Shown piece after piece: positions 36,117 through 46,312 of a stretch of 64,000 nucleotides of DNA (the stretch's first letter is position 1; each line of letters starts with the position of its first letter). The translations under genes were made by a program, and so were the position numbers. The DNA comes from Ruminococcus flavefaciens (GTDB lineage Bacteria > Bacteroidota > Bacteroidia > Bacteroidales > P3), in NCBI GenBank assembly GCA_023667315.1, contig JAMPAI010000001.1, positions 242,820 to 306,819 on the forward strand, in the 5' to 3' direction. Under the pieces are notes generated by a model. That model ran no database searches. It had not been told where the DNA came from and saw only the letters and a program-made list of their open reading frames with translations.

Positions 36117-37358
36117 ATGGAAAATCTGAATTTGGTAGAAAGCTTTTCCGAATTTAAAGATCTGAAAAGCATTGACCGCGAAACGATGATGCGCATTCTG
36201 GAGGATGTATTTCGCGCCATGCTGATCAAGAAATACGGAACGGATTCCAATATCGACATTATCGTGAACATCGATAAGGGCGACTTGGAAATCTGGCGCA
36301 ACCGCGTGATTGTGGAAGACAGCGAGCTCAAGGATCCCGTGCTGGAAATTCCCTATTCGGAAGCCATCAAGATAGAACCCGATTTCGAAGTGGGCGAAGA
36401 TGTGTCGGAAGCCGTCTATATCAGCGACTTCGGCCGCCGCGAAATCCTTTCTATCCGTCAGAACCTTATCTCGAAGATTCAGGATTACGAACACAACGTT
36501 ATCTACAAGCGCTATAAGGAAAGGATCGGCGAGATCATTACCGGCGAGGTTTATCAGGTATGGAAACGCGAGATCCTTTTGCTGGACGATGCCGGCGTGG
36601 AACTGCTGCTGCCCAAGAGCGAACAGATACCCGCCGACTTCTACCGCAAGGGCGACACCGTGCGCGCGGTCGTGCTCAAGGTGGACGTGAAGAACAACAC
36701 GCCCGTTATCGTGCTTTCGCGTACTTCGCCCATTTTTCTGGAACGCCTGTTCGAACAGGAAGTGCCCGAAATCTTCGACGGCCTCATCACCATCAAGCGC
36801 ATTGAACGCGAGCCGGGCGAGCGGGCCAAGGTGGCGGTGGAATCGTACGATGACCGCGTGGATCCCGTAGGAGCCTGCGTGGGTATGAAGGGTGCCAGAA
36901 TCCACGGCATCGTGCGCGAATTGCGCAACGAGAACATCGACGTGATCAACTGGACGAGCAATCCCGAACTGTTGATTACCCGTGCCCTGAGCCCCGCCAA
37001 GATTTCCTCCATCAAGATTAACGAAGAAGAAAAGACCGCCGAGGTATATATGCGCGCCGACCAGGTTTCGCTGGCCATCGGTAAGGGCGGCTTCAACATC
37101 AAGCTGGCGGGCCGCATCTCGGGCTACGACATCGACGTATATCGCGAAAGCACCGGCACCGACGAGGAAGACGTCGACTTGCAGGAATTCAGCGATGAAA
37201 TCGACCAGTGGATCCTCGACCAGCTGAGCAACATCGGCTGCGACACGGCCAAGGACGTGCTGGCGATGGATCCCGAGGAACTGGCGCACCGCACCGACCT
37301 GGAAGAAGAAACCATCGCCGAGGTACGGCGCATTCTCCAGGCCGAGTTCGACAACTAA
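36117..37358 (+). CDS. nusA: Transcription termination/antitermination protein NusA
   Basis: A 413-residue NusA that binds RNA polymerase and nascent RNA. Domains in order: N-terminal polymerase-binding domain, S1 (IGEIITGEVYQVWKREILLL), KH1 (DPVGACVGMKGARIHGIVREL) and KH2 (VSLAIGKGGFNIKLAGRISGYDI). The C-terminal acidic repeats of enterobacterial NusA are absent; a short helix-hairpin-like tail (LSNIGCDTAKDVLAMDPEEL) remains, as is usual in Bacteroidetes. Confidence 0.97.
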   Translation: MENLNLVESFSEFKDLKSIDRETMMRILEDVFRAMLIKKYGTDSNIDIIVNIDKGDLEIWRNRVIVEDSELKDPVLEIPYSEAIKIEPDFEVGEDVSEAVYISDFGRREILSIRQNLISKIQDYEHNVIYKRYKERIGEIITGEVYQVWKREILLLDDAGVELLLPKSEQIPADFYRKGDTVRAVVLKVDVKNNTPVIVLSRTSPIFLERLFEQEVPEIFDGLITIKRIEREPGERAKVAVESYDDRVDPVGACVGMKGARIHGIVRELRNENIDVINWTSNPELLITRALSPAKISSIKINEEEKTAEVYMRADQVSLAIGKGGFNIKLAGRISGYDIDVYRESTGTDEEDVDLQEFSDEIDQWILDQLSNIGCDTAKDVLAMDPEELAHRTDLEEETIAEVRRILQAEFDN

Positions 37359-37415
37359 TCCGGCGCACGATTTTAGATACGATAGCAGAATACACAAACC
37401 AGAAGCATAAGATTA

Positions 37416-40400
37416 ATGGCAGAAGAAACAAAACCGGTAAGGCTCTCCAAGGCCGCCAAAGAAGTGAATGTTTCGGTAGGCACGATTGTCGAATTCTTGG
37501 GAAAGAAGGGCCACGAGGTGGAAGCCGGCCCCAACACCAAGTTGTCGGGCGAGCAGTACCTGCTTGTCTTGAAAGAATTCCAATCGGACAAGCTGATTTC
37601 CGAAAAGGCACAGGGTGTGCAGTTGGAAGCCATTCCCAAGAAGGTTACGGTGGAGGCGAAGGAATCTCCCAAGGAAACGGTGGAGGAAGCCGCCGATTCC
37701 GTGGAAGGCGACCTGATTATAAAGACCTCCGAAATATCGGCCGCACCGGTAAAGAAAACAAGCAAGAAGGCCAAGGAAACCAAGGAAACGGAAGCCGAGC
37801 CGGAAGTATCGGTAAGTGAACCGGCGGAAGAAGTTCCCGTGGTGGAAGAAAAGAAGGCCAAACCTGCCGCTTCCAAGAAGAAAAAGGCGGAAGAAGCTCC
37901 CGAACAGGTGGCGGAAAAGGTTCAGGAAGAACAGTCCGAACCCGAAAAGGCGCCGCAGGTGGAAACCATATCCGAACCGGTGGCGGAAGCCGAACCGGAA
38001 CCGCAGCCCGCGCCGGAACCCGCGCCGGAGCCTGAAGTGAAGCCGGAGCCCGAACCCGCTCCCAAGCGGGAAGAAGTGGCCGCGGCCGAAGAAAAGAAGC
38101 CCGAGAGCCCCAAGGAAAAGCTTGAGAAACTGTTCGAGCCCAGCCGTGTGGCGGGTCCCAAGATCCTGTCGGTAATGGACGCCAAGGAACTGGATCTGGC
38201 GCGCAAGGGCAAGGCCGTGAAGCCGGACAAGATAGAACGCCCGCAGATCGTGGAACCCGAACCGGTTCCCGAACCCAAGCCGGAAGCGGTTCAGCCGAAG
38301 GAAGACAACTTCATCAAGACCGAATACGTAAAGATCGACGGCCCCAAGATTACGGGTCAGAAAGTGGATCTATCGCAGTTCGAGCGCAAGCCCAAGCCGG
38401 TGGCTTCCTCCAAGGAAAATCCCGGCGCGCTGGAAAAACGCCGCAAGCGCATCAAGAAAGACGCGCCCAATGCCGGCGGCACTCCCCAGCAGGGTGGTAG
38501 CGGTGGTCTTGAAGGTTTGAACAGACGTTTTTCAAACGCCCCGCAGCCGGGAGGAAACCGTCCCCCGAAAGGTCCTCGTGGCAACAACGGAAAGCGCAAT
38601 GCCCCGCCTGCTCCTTCGGTAATGGACGAACAGGAAATCGAAAAGCAGATGAAGGAAACCCTTGCCCGCCTTTCGCCGATGGGCAAGTCGAAGACCTCCA
38701 AGCACAACCGCGAGAAACGCCAGATGGTTCGCCAGCATATGGAAGCCGAGATGGCGCAGGAAATGCAGGAAAGAAAGGTGTTGAAGGTAACGGAATTCGT
38801 TACCGTAAACGAACTTTCGTCGATGATGAACGTTCCCGTAACGCAGATTATCGGCACCTGTATGTCGCTGGGTCTGTTCGTTTCCATCAACCAGCGTCTG
38901 AGCGCCGAGCCCATCTCGCTCTTGGCCGAAGAATACGGCTTTAAGGTGGAATTCGTGGACGCCGAAGTGATCCACGAACTGGAGAACAAGGAAGTGGAAG
39001 AAGATGCGGGCGAGGAAGTGGGCCGTACGCCCATCGTTACCGTAATGGGTCACGTTGACCACGGTAAGACCTCCTTGCTCGACTATATCCGCAAGACCAA
39101 CGTGATTGCCGGTGAAGCCGGGGGGATTACCCAGCACATCGGGGCCTACGAAGTGGAACTGGAAGACGGCCGCAAGATCACGTTTCTGGATACGCCCGGT
39201 CACGAAGCCTTTACGGCCATGCGTGCCCGTGGTGCCAAGATGACCGATATCGCCATTATCGTGGTGGCCGCCGACGACCGGGTGATGCCGCAGACGGTGG
39301 AAGCCATCAACCACGCCCAGGCCGCGGGCGTTCCCATTATCTTTGCCATCAACAAGGTGGATAAGCCGGCTGCCGACCCCGAAAGGATCAAGTCGGAACT
39401 GGCGGAAATGAACCTGCTGGTGGAAGACTGGGGCGGCAAGTACCAGAGCCAGGATATTTCGGCCAAGAGTGGGTTGGGTGTGGAATCCCTGCTCGAAAAG
39501 GTATTGCTGGAAGCCGAAATGCTCGACCTCAAGGCGCATCCCGAACGGCGCGGAAAGGGTACGGTGATCGAATCGTCGCTCGACAAGGGCCGCGGTTATG
39601 TGGCCAAGATCCTGGTGCAGGACGGAACCGTGCGTGTGGGCGACTTTATTCTGGCCGGTCCCACTTTCGGCCGTGTAAAGGCCATGTACAACGAGCGTAA
39701 CCAGCCGATGAAGGAAGCCGGTCCCTCGCAGCCCCTCTTGCTGCTGGGTCTGAACGGCGCGCCCCAGCCGGGCGACGTGTTCAACGTGATGACCGACGAG
39801 AAGGAAGCCAAGGAAATTGCCGGAAAGCGCCTGCAGTTGCAGCGCGAACAGGGTATGCGCGCCCAGAAGCACATCACCCTCGACGATATCGGCCGCCGCA
39901 TCGCCATCGGAAACTTCAAGGAACTCAACATTATCGTCAAGGCCGACGTGGACGGTTCGGTGGAAGCCTTGTCCGACTCCTTGCTCAAGCTTTCCACGCC
40001 CGAGGTTCAGGTGAACGTTATCCACAAGTCGGTGGGTCAGATCACCGAGAGCGACATCATGCTGGCCGCAGCCTCCGAAGCCATTATCGTGGGCTTCCAG
40101 GTGCGTCCTTCGGTGGCCGCCCGCAAGCTGGCCGAGAACGAGAAGATCGATATCCGCCTCTACTCCATTATCTACGATGCCATCAACGAGTTGAAGGACG
40201 CCATCGAAGGCATGCTTTCGCCCGTTATCCAGGAAAGGATCGTGGCCAACCTCGAGATCCGCGAAGTGTTCAAGATCAGCAAGGTGGGCTCGATTGCCGG
40301 ATGTATCGTGCTGGACGGCCGTCTGGGCCGCAACACCAAGATCCGCATTATCCGCGACGGTATCGTGGTCTATACCGGCGAACTGGGTTCGCTGCGCCGC

Positions 40401-40529
40401 TTCAAGGACGATGTGAAGGAAGTCTTGGTGGGACAGGACTGCGGTCTGAACATCAAGAACTTCAACGACATCAAGGTGGGCGACATTATCGAAGGCTACG
40501 AACAGGTGGAAATCAAGCGTACCCTATAG
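37416..40529 (+). CDS. infB: Translation initiation factor IF-2
   Basis: A 1037-residue GTPase that places initiator tRNA on the ribosome. An N-terminal IF2_N-like segment ([25 protein letters not shown]) is followed by a long Lys/Glu/Pro-rich linker (about residues 100-400). The G domain has GHVDHGKT (545-552), DTPGHEAF and NKVDK, and domains II-IV ([11 protein letters not shown], the conserved [15 protein letters not shown]) complete it. The linker is low complexity. It is third in the rimP operon; tilS begins 7 bp later. Confidence 0.97.
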   Translation: MAEETKPVRLSKAAKEVNVSVGTIVEFLGKKGHEVEAGPNTKLSGEQYLLVLKEFQSDKLISEKAQGVQLEAIPKKVTVEAKESPKETVEEAADSVEGDLIIKTSEISAAPVKKTSKKAKETKETEAEPEVSVSEPAEEVPVVEEKKAKPAASKKKKAEEAPEQVAEKVQEEQSEPEKAPQVETISEPVAEAEPEPQPAPEPAPEPEVKPEPEPAPKREEVAAAEEKKPESPKEKLEKLFEPSRVAGPKILSVMDAKELDLARKGKAVKPDKIERPQIVEPEPVPEPKPEAVQPKEDNFIKTEYVKIDGPKITGQKVDLSQFERKPKPVASSKENPGALEKRRKRIKKDAPNAGGTPQQGGSGGLEGLNRRFSNAPQPGGNRPPKGPRGNNGKRNAPPAPSVMDEQEIEKQMKETLARLSPMGKSKTSKHNREKRQMVRQHMEAEMAQEMQERKVLKVTEFVTVNELSSMMNVPVTQIIGTCMSLGLFVSINQRLSAEPISLLAEEYGFKVEFVDAEVIHELENKEVEEDAGEEVGRTPIVTVMGHVDHGKTSLLDYIRKTNVIAGEAGGITQHIGAYEVELEDGRKITFLDTPGHEAFTAMRARGAKMTDIAIIVVAADDRVMPQTVEAINHAQAAGVPIIFAINKVDKPAADPERIKSELAEMNLLVEDWGGKYQSQDISAKSGLGVESLLEKVLLEAEMLDLKAHPERRGKGTVIESSLDKGRGYVAKILVQDGTVRVGDFILAGPTFGRVKAMYNERNQPMKEAGPSQPLLLLGLNGAPQPGDVFNVMTDEKEAKEIAGKRLQLQREQGMRAQKHITLDDIGRRIAIGNFKELNIIVKADVDGSVEALSDSLLKLSTPEVQVNVIHKSVGQITESDIMLAAASEAIIVGFQVRPSVAARKLAENEKIDIRLYSIIYDAINELKDAIEGMLSPVIQERIVANLEIREVFKISKVGSIAGCIVLDGRLGRNTKIRIIRDGIVVYTGELGSLRRFKDDVKEVLVGQDCGLNIKNFNDIKVGDIIEGYEQVEIKRTL

Positions 40530-40536
40530 TGGTGCC

Positions 40537-41898
40537 ATGTACACACGTTTTGTAGAATATGTGGAAAAGGAGCAGCTTTTTGCCGGGTGCAAGAGGCTGC
40601 TCCTTGCCGTTAGCGGCGGGGTGGATTCGGTGGTGCTGCTGCATCTTGTGCGGCGTTACGCGGCTGAACACGGGGGGCTGGAATTAGGCATCGCCCACTG
40701 CAATTTCCATTTGCGGGGCGAGGAATCGATGCGCGACGAAACCTTTGTGCGTGCCTTGGCACAAGAAGCCGGAATCCCTTTGTTCTTTGCGGAATTCGAG
40801 ACCGAAAGCCATGCCCGGCAACATAAGATATCGGTGGAGATGGCCGCGCGGGAGCTCCGCTACGCCTTTTTTGAAGACTTGTTGCAGGGAGAGACGGCGC
40901 GGGCGTTCGACGCCTGCCTGTTGGCGCACCATGCCAACGACAATGCCGAAACCTTCTTCATCAACCTTTTTAGGGGCAGCGGCGTAAAGGGGCTGAAAGG
41001 CATGTTGCCGCAAAGCCCGGACGGACGTTTCCGGAGGCCGCTCCTGTTCGCCCTGCGTTCCGAAATCGAGGAATATGCGTGTCTGAACAAGCTCGGTTTT
41101 GTGGAAGACAGCACCAACGCGCAGCAGTTCTGTATGCGCAACAAGGTGAGGCACACGCTCTTGCCCGCCGCCGAAGCCTGCTGCGCGGGTTTTGCGGTAA
41201 AGCTGAACCAGTGCATGCAGACCCTGCGTCTGACCGATGCCTTGGTGGACGACTGGTTCGGCAGGCTTCGGGCGCAAGTGGTGGAGACGGGGTGCGGAAC
41301 GCAAGACACGGAATTTATCGCCGTGGAGAGATTGCCGCAGACCGAGCCGCACCAAGACCTGTTCTGGGAACTCTATCTGCGTTCCCATGCCTTTAACCGC
41401 CGGCAGATAGACCAGATTGCGGAGAACCGCAAGAACGGTATTCCCGGCAGGAAATTCTACAACGCCGACGGCAGCGGTTTCCTCTTGCGCGAGCCGGAGG
41501 GCTGGCGCTGGGTGGGGCAGGGCGATTCCCTGCAGGCTGACGAGCCGCGGCACGAAGCCCGGAAGGTGGTGCTTGGCGGCAAGGATGAAATGGATACAGA
41601 CCCGAAGGTGGCGTATCTGGATTTCGATAAACTGCGTTTTCCTCTTGTATGGAGGAATTGGCGGGCGGGCGACAGGTTCTGCCCCTTGGGCATGAAGGGC
41701 TTCCGCAAGCTGAGCGATTTCTTTAAGGACCTGCGTTTGGGCAACAGCCGCAAGGAAAAGGTGTGGCTGCTCTGTTCGGGGCAGGACATCGTCTGGGTGG
41801 CGGGCTACCGTATCGATAACCGTTATAAGGTGGATTTTTCGCAGGCGGGCGCAAAGACTGCCTGGATGATAAGACTCTTGGAAGATGAAAGCCGTTAA
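40537..41898 (+). CDS. tilS: tRNA(Ile)-lysidine synthetase
   Basis: A 453-residue enzyme that converts the wobble cytidine of the AUA-reading tRNA-Ile to lysidine, using ATP and lysine. The PP-loop is SGGVDS (26-31); AHCNFHLRGEES, LAHHANDNAETFFINLFRGSG and the C-terminal substrate-binding domain (WRAGDRFCPLGMKGFRKLSDFFKDLR) are intact. It overlaps the next gene by 14 bp. Confidence 0.95.
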   Translation: MYTRFVEYVEKEQLFAGCKRLLLAVSGGVDSVVLLHLVRRYAAEHGGLELGIAHCNFHLRGEESMRDETFVRALAQEAGIPLFFAEFETESHARQHKISVEMAARELRYAFFEDLLQGETARAFDACLLAHHANDNAETFFINLFRGSGVKGLKGMLPQSPDGRFRRPLLFALRSEIEEYACLNKLGFVEDSTNAQQFCMRNKVRHTLLPAAEACCAGFAVKLNQCMQTLRLTDALVDDWFGRLRAQVVETGCGTQDTEFIAVERLPQTEPHQDLFWELYLRSHAFNRRQIDQIAENRKNGIPGRKFYNADGSGFLLREPEGWRWVGQGDSLQADEPRHEARKVVLGGKDEMDTDPKVAYLDFDKLRFPLVWRNWRAGDRFCPLGMKGFRKLSDFFKDLRLGNSRKEKVWLLCSGQDIVWVAGYRIDNRYKVDFSQAGAKTAWMIRLLEDESR

Positions 41899-42709
41899 AG
41901 CCGTTTATTTCAGTGCCACCGGAACCACCAAGCGCGTGGTGTGCGCGGTGGCGGAGAAGATGGCCGCCGTATTGGGCGTGCCTTGCATGCAGGTGGATTT
42001 TACCTTGCCTTCGGGGCGTGTGGAACCGTTGGCCTTCGGTGCGGGCGATGTGGTGGTGATGGGAACGCCGGTGTATGCCGGGCGCGTGCCCAACGTGTTG
42101 CTCAAATACCTGCAGGCGATGCGCGGGGCGGGGGCGATAGGTGTGCCGGTAACGGTGTTCGGCAACCGCAACTACGACGATGCCGTGATAGAGTTGCGCG
42201 ACCTGATGGAGAACGCCGGCATACGCACGGTGGGGGCGGGGGCTTTTGTGGGTGAACACGCCTTTTCGCGTGTTTTGGGTGCGAACCGTCCGGACGGGGA
42301 AGATTTGCGCGTGGCGGAGGATTTCGCGCGTTCGGTGGCGGAAAAGATAGCCGGTTTCGCACAGGGTGCCATGCCGGAAAAGCCTGTGGAAGTGGCGGGG
42401 ACGCCCTTTCCGTATCGGGGCTATTACCAGCCGAGAGACCGCCACGGGGTGGCTATCAATATCTTGAAGGTAAAGCCCTTGGTAAACGACCGATGTACCG
42501 ACTGCAAGCGTTGCATCGAGGTATGCCCCATGGGTTCGATAAGCCGCGAGAACGTGCACGAATACACGGGAATCTGCATAAAATGCGGCGCCTGTATCAA
42601 GAAATGCCCCGAAAACGCCCGCTACTACAGCGACGAGGGCTACCTCTACCACCAGCACGAACTGGAAGAGATCTACGCCCGGCGGGGGGAGGTTGCGGTG
42701 TTTTTGTAG
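41885..42709 (+). CDS. EFR1-family flavodoxin/ferredoxin fusion
   Basis: A 274-residue redox protein. The N-terminal flavodoxin-like domain (AVYFSATGTTKRVVCAVAEKM, VVMGTPVYAGRVPN) is fused to a C-terminal ferredoxin with two [4Fe-4S] motifs (CTDCKRCIEVCP and CIKCGACIKKCP). Such proteins carry electrons between flavin and iron-sulfur partners; the partner is unknown. It overlaps tilS by 14 bp and probably ends the rimP operon. Confidence 0.88.
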   Translation: MKAVKAVYFSATGTTKRVVCAVAEKMAAVLGVPCMQVDFTLPSGRVEPLAFGAGDVVVMGTPVYAGRVPNVLLKYLQAMRGAGAIGVPVTVFGNRNYDDAVIELRDLMENAGIRTVGAGAFVGEHAFSRVLGANRPDGEDLRVAEDFARSVAEKIAGFAQGAMPEKPVEVAGTPFPYRGYYQPRDRHGVAINILKVKPLVNDRCTDCKRCIEVCPMGSISRENVHEYTGICIKCGACIKKCPENARYYSDEGYLYHQHELEEIYARRGEVAVFL

Positions 42710-42810
42710 ACATGCCCGACTATGCCGACAAGTCCGCCAAAATCATCCGCTTGTGATGATTGGGTTTTAGTCGGTACGAATTGGAGGGGAATCTATGCCC
42801 GCGTGGAAAT

Positions 42811-42843
42811 GTTGCGTTGTTTTTGTAAAATTTCATATTTTTG
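42811..42843 (+). promoter_or_regulatory. Promoter of the second AAA ATPase gene
   Basis: A -33-like GTTG (42811-42814), 21-bp spacer, and perfect -7 TATTTTTG (42836-42843). RNA would start near 42850, placing the 31-bp palindrome at the start of the leader. Confidence 0.6.
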
Positions 42844-42856
42844 TAACCATAGTAAC

Positions 42857-42887
42857 TGTAACCGCCGTAACCGTTACGGCGGTTACA
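42857..42887. repeat. Perfect 31-bp palindrome in the AAA ATPase leader
   Basis: The arm TGTAACCGCCGTAAC (42857-42871) and its exact complement (42873-42887) flank a single C at 42872. Two further GTAAC words lie just upstream (42843-42847 and 42852-42856), so six GTAAC/GTTAC half-sites occur within 44 bp. The palindrome ends 13 bp before the ATG. It could be an operator or an RNA hairpin that blocks translation. Confidence 0.85.
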
Positions 42888-42900
42888 AAATAAAGTTGCC

Positions 42901-44232
42901 ATGAAGTTTTACAATAGGGAAAGCGAGGTTTCGGAACTTAAGCGCATTCAGAATCTGGCCTTTACGGTTCGTTCGTATATGACGGTGGTAACCGGTCGCC
43001 GCCGTATCGGGAAAACCAGTTTGATTAAGCGGGCCTTTGAGGGAACGCCCACCCTTTATTTTTTTGTGAGTCGCCGCAGCGAACAGGTACTCTGTGGAGA
43101 ATACAGCGAGCAGGTAAGGGCTGTCTTGGACGAGGATATTCCCGGCACAATCGCCACGTTCGACGTGCTCTTTAAGGCCTTGCTCGAGATTGCCACCCGG
43201 AAGAAGTTTAACCTCGTTATCGACGAATTTCAGGAATTTTTCAATATCAATGCTTCCGTCTATAGCCAGATGCAGGACTTTTGGGACAGTTATCGGGAAA
43301 AGACCCATATGAACTTAGTGCTGAGCGGTTCGGTGTATTCGTTGATGCACAAGATATTTCACGACTATAATGAACCTTTGTTCGGCAGGGCGGACAATAT
43401 CATGAAGCTGTATCCTTTTACGACGGAGGTTCTCAAAAAAATCATGCACGATTATCATCCCGGCTATACAAACGACGACCTGTTGGCCTTGTATGCCTTT
43501 ACGGGTGGGGTTCCAAAATACGTAGAAGCTTTTTGCGACAATCAGGTTCCGTTAAAGGTAAAGGATATGATCGCCTTTATGTTCCGTAGCAATTCCCCGT
43601 ATGTGGAGGAGGGCAAGACCTTGCTTATCGAAGAGTTTGGAAAGAATTACGGCTTGTATTTCTCCATTCTCAGCGCCATATCGGGAGGCATAAACACGCA
43701 GCCCGAGATAGAGGCGGCTTTGGGCAACAAGAGTCTGGGAGGGCATATCAAGCGCCTTATCGAAGACTACGATGTCATCAAGCGTGTGCGGCCCATCGGT
43801 TCAAAGGAGGGGGTTCAACGAGTGCGCTACGAGATAACCGACCCGTTCCTGCGCTTTTGGTTCAATTATTTCGATCGTTACCGATCGCTTATCGAGTTGC
43901 GTAACTTCAATGTGTTGGAAAAGATTGTCAAGGCGGATTATCCCACGTATTCGGGACATCTTTTGGAACGGTACTTCAAGCAGAAGTTGATGGAAAGCGG
44001 CGAATATCGCGAGATAGGCTCGTATTGGGAATCGGGAAAGGACAAGAATCCTTGCGAGATAGACATTGTGGCCTTGAAGGTGGATGGCAAGAAGGCCGTG
44101 GCCGTGGAAATAAAGCGTCAGCGCAAGGCCTACAAACCCGCACTCTTTGCCGAAAAGGTGAGGCACCTTCGCGAGAAAGTCTATCCCAAATACGAGGTTG
44201 AACCGCGCTGCCTTTCGCTGGAGGATATGTAG
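42901..44232 (+). CDS. ATPase_2/DUF234-type AAA ATPase with nuclease-like C-terminus
   Basis: A 443-residue protein of the archaeal-type ATPase group. The N-terminal FYNRESEVSELKRI motif is followed by Walker A TGRRRIGKTS (31-40), Walker B NLVIDEFQEF, sensor LVLSGSVYSLM and PLFGRAD. A winged-helix part (LGGHIKRLIEDYDVIKRVRPIG) leads to YEITDPFLRFWFNYF and a DUF234-like tail where CEIDIVAL and AVAVEIKRQ form a PD-(D/E)xK-like D...ExK pattern. Function of the family is unknown; DNA binding or cleavage is inferred. The gene stands alone behind a palindromic leader and converges on the LuxR-type gene with a 4-bp gap. Confidence 0.88.
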   Translation: MKFYNRESEVSELKRIQNLAFTVRSYMTVVTGRRRIGKTSLIKRAFEGTPTLYFFVSRRSEQVLCGEYSEQVRAVLDEDIPGTIATFDVLFKALLEIATRKKFNLVIDEFQEFFNINASVYSQMQDFWDSYREKTHMNLVLSGSVYSLMHKIFHDYNEPLFGRADNIMKLYPFTTEVLKKIMHDYHPGYTNDDLLALYAFTGGVPKYVEAFCDNQVPLKVKDMIAFMFRSNSPYVEEGKTLLIEEFGKNYGLYFSILSAISGGINTQPEIEAALGNKSLGGHIKRLIEDYDVIKRVRPIGSKEGVQRVRYEITDPFLRFWFNYFDRYRSLIELRNFNVLEKIVKADYPTYSGHLLERYFKQKLMESGEYREIGSYWESGKDKNPCEIDIVALKVDGKKAVAVEIKRQRKAYKPALFAEKVRHLREKVYPKYEVEPRCLSLEDM

Positions 44233-44236
44233 CCCC

Positions 44237-45982
44237 TTACACGTTAAAGATAAACGAGTCGAGCGATTGTTCTTCGCTTAGGTGAAATTTCTTGCGCAGC
44301 AGGTAGCGGTTGGTTTTTACGGTGGCCGGGAGGACGGCCGTCATCTGTGCTATCTGCTTGATGGATAATCCTATCTTGATGTAGGCGCAGAGCTTGAGGT
44401 CGTTCGGGGTCAGTTCGGGATATTGGGCCTTGAGCTTGCCGAAGAAGTCTGGATGAACGCTCTCGAAGTGTATCTTGAAAGACTCCCATTCGTCTTCGCT
44501 TCGGATATGCTCGGTAATCATCTTGCGCAAGGCCAGTTCACAGGAGCTGCTGAGGGAATTTTTTTCCCGGAATTTTTCCAGTTGCACCAGCACTTGCTGC
44601 AAAAAACGCTTTTTCTCGCTCAGTATAAGCATATTGGAACTCAGTTCCCGATTCTTATGATCTATTTCCTGTTGCAGTTGCCTGTTTTTCAGTTCCTTGT
44701 TCTTAAGGGCAATGCCGTCCAAGCGCTTTTTCTGCCACAGGTAAAATAGGATTACCGCCAACACGCAGGCAATCAGGATAAAGACCAAGAGTGTAAAGGT
44801 GCTTAGCTTCTTTTGCAAGGCGATTTTCTGGTCTTGCAGCTTGATGCGTTGCTGGTATTCGTCGATGGCCTTGCTCGCCTCCTGACGGTTTATTTCTGCA
44901 ATCTTGCCTGAACCCATTACCGAGTCCTGCAGTTCCCGGAACTGGGTCATATAGCGGTAAGCGTTAACGAAATCGCCCTTTTGAGCGTAGCAATCGGAGA
45001 TATTGGAAAGGGCGTGGAGCAGGATACGGTGCGAGTTCTCGATCCGGGCGCATTCAATGGCTTTTTCATAGAGAAGTATCGCGGAATCCAATCCTTTTTC
45101 GGTCTGGGAATAGCGGAGTGCCAGATTAGTGAATATCAAGGCATCGTAATAGTTCCGTTTCCAGCCGGAATAACTCTGAACCACCGAAATGGAGGTGTTT
45201 TGGCAGTGTATCTGTTCTTCGAGGCTGTCGGTCATCAGCGACAGGTTGTTATAGACCGAGATCACCAGATTGGTGTCTTTCCAGCTGAGGTTGTTGTTGA
45301 GCAGGTTGCGCAAGGTTTCCTTGGCCGTATCTACATGTCCCATGTAGTAATATACGATGGCCTTGTTTCCTTGGTTGGAAACCAGTGACTTGTGCATCTC
45401 CAGCTCGCGGAATTTGGCATCCGACTTCTCAAGGTATTCCAGTGCCTTGCCGTATTCCCGCAGTTCCGAAAACAAGATGCCCAGAAGCTGGTAGCAACCG
45501 GCCTCGCTTTTTAAATCCCTGTATTTGATAAAGATATGCAAGATTTCGTTGAGTTGTCGGTACTGCTCCAGGTAATTGCCGTTGGGTTCGCCCTTGATGT
45601 CTAAGCTTAGATACACCAGACGGGCGTAGTCATAATCGTACCTTAGTTTATCGATATTTATCAGAGTTTCTTCTATATATCGTCTTTTTGATTCTTTGTT
45701 TTGCGTAGTGTTCCAACGATTTCCGTTAAAGTAGGCGTTCCAATAGCGGTAGCGGGCATACAGAAGTGGATCTTTCTGCGTTTTAGCTATGTTTTCCAGT
45801 TTGTTAAGTTGTAATACAACATTTTGCGCCTCAGGTTCCAGATCTTCGAGCGTGGCGGCCACGGAATCGAACTCCTTGTGCAGGATTTCCCAGCAATAAG
45901 TGTTGTTTTTTGCATTTAAAAACAAGATTGTCAATATGTTCAGTAAAAAACATACACTTATTAATCTACTTGCCTTTCTCAT
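44237..45982 (-). CDS. TPR-containing membrane regulator with LuxR-type HTH
   Basis: A 581-residue Bacteroidetes-style one-component regulator. An N-terminal signal or anchor (MRKASRLISVCFLLNILTILFL) leads to a periplasmic TPR region (for example CYQLLGILFSELREYGKALEYLEKSDAKFRELE), one transmembrane segment (LSTFTLLVFILIACVLAVILFYLW), a cytoplasmic coiled coil, and a C-terminal helix-turn-helix (LTPNDLKLCAYIKIGLSIKQIAQ, then VKTNRYLLRKKFHL). It is divergent from the adhesin-protease operon across 330 bp. The ATG at 45982 is preferred because a -7 element (46013-46006) lies just upstream. Confidence 0.85.
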   Translation of the reverse strand: MRKASRLISVCFLLNILTILFLNAKNNTYCWEILHKEFDSVAATLEDLEPEAQNVVLQLNKLENIAKTQKDPLLYARYRYWNAYFNGNRWNTTQNKESKRRYIEETLINIDKLRYDYDYARLVYLSLDIKGEPNGNYLEQYRQLNEILHIFIKYRDLKSEAGCYQLLGILFSELREYGKALEYLEKSDAKFRELEMHKSLVSNQGNKAIVYYYMGHVDTAKETLRNLLNNNLSWKDTNLVISVYNNLSLMTDSLEEQIHCQNTSISVVQSYSGWKRNYYDALIFTNLALRYSQTEKGLDSAILLYEKAIECARIENSHRILLHALSNISDCYAQKGDFVNAYRYMTQFRELQDSVMGSGKIAEINRQEASKAIDEYQQRIKLQDQKIALQKKLSTFTLLVFILIACVLAVILFYLWQKKRLDGIALKNKELKNRQLQQEIDHKNRELSSNMLILSEKKRFLQQVLVQLEKFREKNSLSSSCELALRKMITEHIRSEDEWESFKIHFESVHPDFFGKLKAQYPELTPNDLKLCAYIKIGLSIKQIAQMTAVLPATVKTNRYLLRKKFHLSEEQSLDSFIFNV

Positions 45983-46005
45983 TGTCGTTTTGATAGAAAA
46001 CACGG

Positions 46006-46013
46006 CAAAGATA
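46006..46013 (-). promoter_or_regulatory. -7 promoter element of the LuxR-type regulator gene
   Basis: Perfect TATCTTTG on the minus strand, 23 bp before the ATG at 45982. No convincing -33 TTTG at the normal distance, so another factor may be needed. Confidence 0.5.
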
Positions 46014-46069
46014 AAGTTTTCCCTGAAAGCCAATGGCGTATATTTCAAAATCTATCGGTAAATTTTTCA

Positions 46070-46118
46070 TAAACAATTGTAAATAAATTATTAATGATAT
46101 ATTTTAGTCAATTGTTTA
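46070..46118. promoter_or_regulatory. 10-bp inverted repeat in divergent promoter region (operator candidate)
   Basis: TAAACAATTG (46070-46079) and CAATTGTTTA (46109-46118) are exact reverse complements, 29 bp apart. Their distance (39 bp) is compatible with binding of two dimers on nearly the same DNA face. Confidence 0.55.
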
Positions 46119-46312
46119 CTCAATATATCTACCATTTTTCTATCGTCTGTTTTTGCTTGGATGTGGTCGTTTTTTATAATTTCACGACTGCCGAGAAACG
46201 GGAAAGCCACTCAAAAGCCTGTTTTTTAAAAGTAAAAGTATTGGCAATGAGTTGTTTATCTTGTTTCGGATGTAGGCAAAAAACAAAAATTACAAACCAA
46301 AACAACTAAAAG

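Larger units (their letters stand above)
45983..46312. other. Divergent intergenic region between LuxR-type regulator and adhesin operon
   Basis: AT-rich, no gene seen. It holds the regulator's -7 element, a 10-bp inverted repeat at 46070-46118, and a weak plus-strand promoter candidate TTTG 46152-46155, 21-bp spacer, TAATTTCA 46177-46184. Confidence 0.5.
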
